A DNA stretch of 52,901 bases from Halarchaeum acidiphilum MH1-52-1 (GTDB lineage: Archaea > Halobacteriota > Halobacteria > Halobacteriales > Halobacteriaceae): the NCBI RefSeq assembly GCF_000474235.1, contig NZ_BATA01000007.1, forward strand, positions 1 through 52,901, written 5' to 3'. The notes beneath the pieces were generated by a model. The model was given only the letters and a program-made list of their open reading frames with translations, did not search any database and had not been told where the DNA came from. How positions within the stretch are numbered: the first letter of the stretch is position 1; each line of letters starts with the position of its first letter. Made by a program: the position numbers and the translations under genes. This document shows positions 50,318-52,901 of the stretch, one piece after another.

Positions 50318-51303
50318 TCAGCGTTCGACGATCGTCCCGTTCGCTCCGACCGCGACGTGCGGGCGGCCGAGCACGATCCCGTACAGCGCCTCCGAGGTGG
50401 GATGCGCCGCCTCCCAGCGCCCGAGCCACTTCGCCAGCGTCGCTCCCCCGGAGATCCCCTGTCCGGGGCGGTGGCGCACGGTCCCGTCGGCTCCGACCGC
50501 GTGAACGCAGCCGCACGGCCCGATTTCGAGATCGTACAGCGTCGTGTCGAACGGGTCGACGACGCCCCAGCCGTCCCCCGCGTCGCTCCACAGTTTGCCG
50601 CCGGCGACGTGGACGGTGCCGCCCGCGACGGCGACGTCGCGGAATCCCCCGTCCGCGTCATCGACCCCGATCCGGTTCCACGTCGCCCCGCCGTCGCTCG
50701 CCTCGAAGACCGAGGCGTTCGCGTCCACCGCGACGACGCGACCGTCGCCGACGGCCACGCCGCGGATCGCCGCCCCGCTTCCGGGCGTCGCGTGCGTCCA
50801 CGTCCGGTGACCGCCCTCCGAACCCGCGGAGACGTGGACGTGCCCGGAGCTATCGGCGACGTAGACGGTCGCGCCGCCGTCGGACCCCGCGATCGCGACG
50901 GCCGTGAACTCGTTCGTCACGTCGTCCGGCGCTCTGTGAGAGATGAGATCTCCGCTCTCGGCGTCGATCTCGGCGAGCGCGCCGCTCGCGCCGGCGATCC
51001 AGACCGTCCCCGCCCCGTCGCCCGCCGCCGCGCGGAGGTTCGAGCCGTTCCCGTCCGCCCCGTTCCGGCTCAGCAATCGCCACCCGTCGCCACCGCGTGC
51101 GAGGACGACGCCGCCCCCGCCGACCGCGTACGTCCGTCCGGCGCGCGCGCGACGTCGTACAGCGTCCGGTCGGTCGGCGACTCGACCGCGTGCCAGCCGT
51201 CGCGGCGCCCCGATCCCGCGGCACTCGCGGTGCCCACCGCGCCCCCCGCGAGCGCGGTGCCGGCCGCGACGCCGAGGAACCGGCGGCGAGAGACGTCGGT
51301 CAT
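50318..51303 (-). CDS. Tat-exported beta-propeller protein, split by a frameshift near 51134
   Basis: About 328 residues once corrected. A twin-arginine signal opens it: MTDVSRRRFLGVAAGTALAG, with cleavage expected near TASA. The mature part is built of repeated propeller blades with patterns such as GWHAVESPTDRTLYDVA, GTVWIAGASGALAEID, ATVYVADSSGHVHVS and GGATWNRIGVDD, like the YCF48/BNR-type propellers. After RAPDG the frame is lost and resumes as TYAVGGGGVVLARGG. The span is 986 bases (3n+2); one C added to the CC at 51134-51135 restores DGTYAVGG. It probably functions outside the cell; ligand unknown. Confidence 0.78.
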
Positions 51304-51456
51304 CGTGCCCGCTCGTTCGAGCGCGGTCGGTTTCAGCGTGGCGGCCGCCGCGCCGTCGTCGCGTCCGGACTCCCCGGCGGCGATCGCCCCTCGCCGCGGC
51401 TTCCGACTCGAAACCGACACAACGGTTTTGTCGTCGCTCGGCGAACCGGATCACGT

Positions 51457-52026
51457 ATGTCCCGCGACGGAGTACGCGGCGATACCCCGTGGGTTCCCGC
51501 GGCGATCACCGGTGTCGTGGCGTTCGCCCTCGAATACCTCGTCGTCTACCTCTGGCAGGCGAACCGCGTTCGCGAATCCCTCCAGAACGTCAACGCGATC
51601 ATCGACCTCCTCGGCGGCCAGACGATCCCCGCGTGGAAGATCGTGGGCTGGCTCTTCTACAACGCCCACTTCGTCTCCGTCACGCGGCCGGCGCTCGGCG
51701 GCGGTCGGACGACGACGAACCTCATCGCGAGCGGCGACGCCCCACAGTTGCTCTACGTCCTCCCGCCGCTGTTCCTCCTCGTCGCCGGTGTCATCCTCGT
51801 CCGCTACGCCGGCCTCACGGCGCCCCGCGACGGCGCGCTCTGCGGGACCGTCGTCTCCCTCGGCTACGCCGTTCCGACGTGGATCGGCGTCTTCGCCTTC
51901 CGGATCACCACCGACGACGCGTGGATGGGTCCCGCGGTCGCACTCGGACTCGTCCTCGCGGGCGTCGTCTACCCCGTCGTCTCCGGGGCGATCGGCGGCG
52001 CGCTCGCCGCCGTCACGAGCGGCTGA
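51457..52026 (+). CDS. Haloarchaeal four-to-five-helix membrane protein
   Basis: A 189-residue integral membrane protein, family not firmly recognised. Predicted helices: VPAAITGVVAFALEYLVVYL (about 13-32), a possible short one around IVGWLFYNAHFVSV, LLYVLPPLFLLVAGVILVRY (98-117), LCGTVVSLGYAVPTWIGVFAF, and MGPAVALGLVLAGVVYPVVSGAIGG. An amphipathic segment (RVRESLQNVNAIIDLLGG) follows helix 1. Similar proteins are common in haloarchaea as short transporters of unknown function. Divergent from the Tat propeller gene; GGTTTTG at 51424-51430 is about 30 bases upstream of the ATG. Confidence 0.65.
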   Translation: MSRDGVRGDTPWVPAAITGVVAFALEYLVVYLWQANRVRESLQNVNAIIDLLGGQTIPAWKIVGWLFYNAHFVSVTRPALGGGRTTTNLIASGDAPQLLYVLPPLFLLVAGVILVRYAGLTAPRDGALCGTVVSLGYAVPTWIGVFAFRITTDDAWMGPAVALGLVLAGVVYPVVSGAIGGALAAVTSG

Positions 52027-52102
52027 CCCGCGATCGCGCGGGTGTCGGCACGCGTCGAACCCGTCCGACACGCCTTAGGTCCCGTGCCGGGTTTGGAGAC
52101 GT

Positions 52103-52813
52103 ATGGATTCGGACGCGCGCGCCGGCCTCGCCGAACGCATCGCGGGCGAGATCACGCTCAGTGACGACCCCGGCGCCACACTCCGCAAGTGGCGCACCGA
52201 CTTCGACGTCTCACAGACCGAGCTCGCAGAGCAGCTCGACGTCTCCTCCAGCGTCATCTCAGACTACGAGAGCGGCCGCCGCGAGAGCCCCGGTATCGGT
52301 CTCGTCTCCCGACTCGTCATCGCCCTCCTCGACATCGACGAACGCCGCGGCGGCGATCGCATCCGGCAGTACGCGCGCGTCCTCTCCGCCGGCTTCGAGA
52401 GCGACGTCGTCCTCGACCTCCGCGAGTATCCGGCGACCGTCCCCCTCGCGGACGTCTACGACGCCATCGGCGCCACCGAAGTCGTCGCCGGCGATCGCGA
52501 CCGCGTCAGCGGCCACACCGTCATCGACAGCATCAAGGCCATCACGCGACTCTCCAGCGACGAGTTCTACCGGCTCTACGGCCAGTCGACCAACCGCGTC
52601 CTCGGATTCACCGGCGTCACCCGCGGCGAATCCCCGCTCGTCGCCCTCCGCGTCGTCAATCCGACGCCGAACGCCGTCCTCCTCCACGGCATCGACGAGG
52701 ACGACCTCTGGGAGCACGCCCCACGCCTCGCCCAGCGCGACGGCTTCTCGCTCGCCGTCTGCACGACGCCGGTCGACGAGATGCTCGACGCCCTCCGCGA
52801 GATCGCGGACTGA
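52103..52813 (+). CDS. XRE-type helix-turn-helix regulator with C-terminal domain
   Basis: A 236-residue archaeal transcriptional regulator. Residues about 27-80 form a Cro/CI helix-turn-helix (LRKWRTDFDVSQTELAEQLD, then VSSSVISDYESGRRESPG). The C-terminal 130 residues form an alpha/beta domain of unknown ligand (ADVYDAIGATEVVAGDR, VLGFTGVTRGESPLVALRVV, CTTPVDEMLDALREI). This combination is a conserved archaeal family, not a phage repressor. CCTTAGG at 52073-52079 is about 27 bases before the ATG. No obvious target gene is adjacent; the last 88 bases of the window hold nothing I can support. Confidence 0.85.
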   Translation: MDSDARAGLAERIAGEITLSDDPGATLRKWRTDFDVSQTELAEQLDVSSSVISDYESGRRESPGIGLVSRLVIALLDIDERRGGDRIRQYARVLSAGFESDVVLDLREYPATVPLADVYDAIGATEVVAGDRDRVSGHTVIDSIKAITRLSSDEFYRLYGQSTNRVLGFTGVTRGESPLVALRVVNPTPNAVLLHGIDEDDLWEHAPRLAQRDGFSLAVCTTPVDEMLDALREIAD

Positions 52814-52901
52814 CGGCGCGTCGCGGACGATCACTCACACCGCGTAGACCGGAGCCGTTCGGTACATAGTGGGCCCACGCCACCGCTCGGCCCCGCTCGC
52901 G

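Noticed and set aside
1-52901. CRISPR arrays, transposases, integrases, attachment sites or phage genes
   Set aside because: I saw no regularly spaced repeats, no DDE or tyrosine recombinase motifs, and no terminal inverted repeats. The only tandem repeats are inside coding sequences or short spacers.
1-52901. tRNA, rRNA or 7S/RNase P RNA genes
   Set aside because: No cloverleaf with a recognisable T-loop, and no conserved rRNA or RNase P core seen in the spacers, including the topA-nreA gap.
52835-52901. C-terminal fragment of a minus-strand gene at the right edge (ending APVYAV)
   Set aside because: Only 22 codons, codon use unlike neighbouring genes, and no homology I can recognise.

Overview
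The window is chromosomal DNA from a haloarchaeon (class Halobacteria). It is uniformly GC-rich, the predicted proteins are strongly acidic, and most first genes of transcription units have a TATA-like box about 23-34 bases before the start codon with no room for a leader. The gene families are archaeal (NAC, RfcL, NreA, MfnA, GatB, an archaeal-type topoisomerase I, SMC/ScpA) or haloarchaea-specific (DUF5786, DUF5788, DUF5789-like and DUF7518-like proteins, and the PurN-PurH fusion). I cannot name the genus. I see no rRNA, tRNA, CRISPR array, transposase or prophage gene. This is mainly core genome.

Layout: 1-4.8 kb holds the start of a folate gene, an orphan histidine kinase, purNH divergent from purB, and a zinc-ribbon protein. 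4.8-10.4 kb is a six-gene lysine operon on the minus strand, transcribed dapA-dapB-dapD-lysA-dapF-dapE, with 4-base overlaps at every junction. 10.5-16.4 kb has a phosphoesterase, a NYN nuclease-like protein, a PUA protein, NAC with a TrmI-type tRNA methyltransferase, and methionyl-tRNA synthetase. 16.4-22.5 kb has a DedA-like protein with aspartate/tyrosine decarboxylase, PEP synthase, a PhzF protein and a phosphoribosyltransferase. 22.6-28.3 kb ends in the coiled-coil protein/smc/scpA chromosome-organisation operon (minus strand). 28.4-36.2 kb has Dph6, gatB, topA, a tiny zinc ribbon in an AT-rich gap, and nreA. 36.3-44.1 kb has small membrane proteins, a CPBP protease, the DUF5788/polX/Mut7-C operon, and a rhomboid abutting endonuclease V. 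44.1-52.8 kb has an SDR/glycerate kinase pair, a GntP permease remnant, a geranylgeranyl reductase, rfcL, UspA, a Tat-exported propeller, a membrane protein and an HTH regulator.

Functional themes are purine and lysine biosynthesis, tRNA charging and modification, and an unusual density of genome-maintenance genes (smc, scpA, topA, nreA, polX, nfi, rfcL), two of them ending in PCNA-binding peptides.

The most striking window-wide signal is technical. Six otherwise well-conserved genes (dapF, smc, a membrane protein, gatB, rfcL and the Tat propeller) are split by a frameshift. In each, the frame is restored by adding one base (two in dapF) to a run of G or C. This looks like homopolymer under-calling in the assembly rather than biology. 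One real-looking lesion is the GntP permease, which appears to have lost most of its middle in frame. I found no convincing new defence or mobile system. The best biological leads are the small proteins with recent perfect tandem duplications, the coiled-coil partner of SMC, the rhomboid/endonuclease V pair and the polX/Mut7-C unit.
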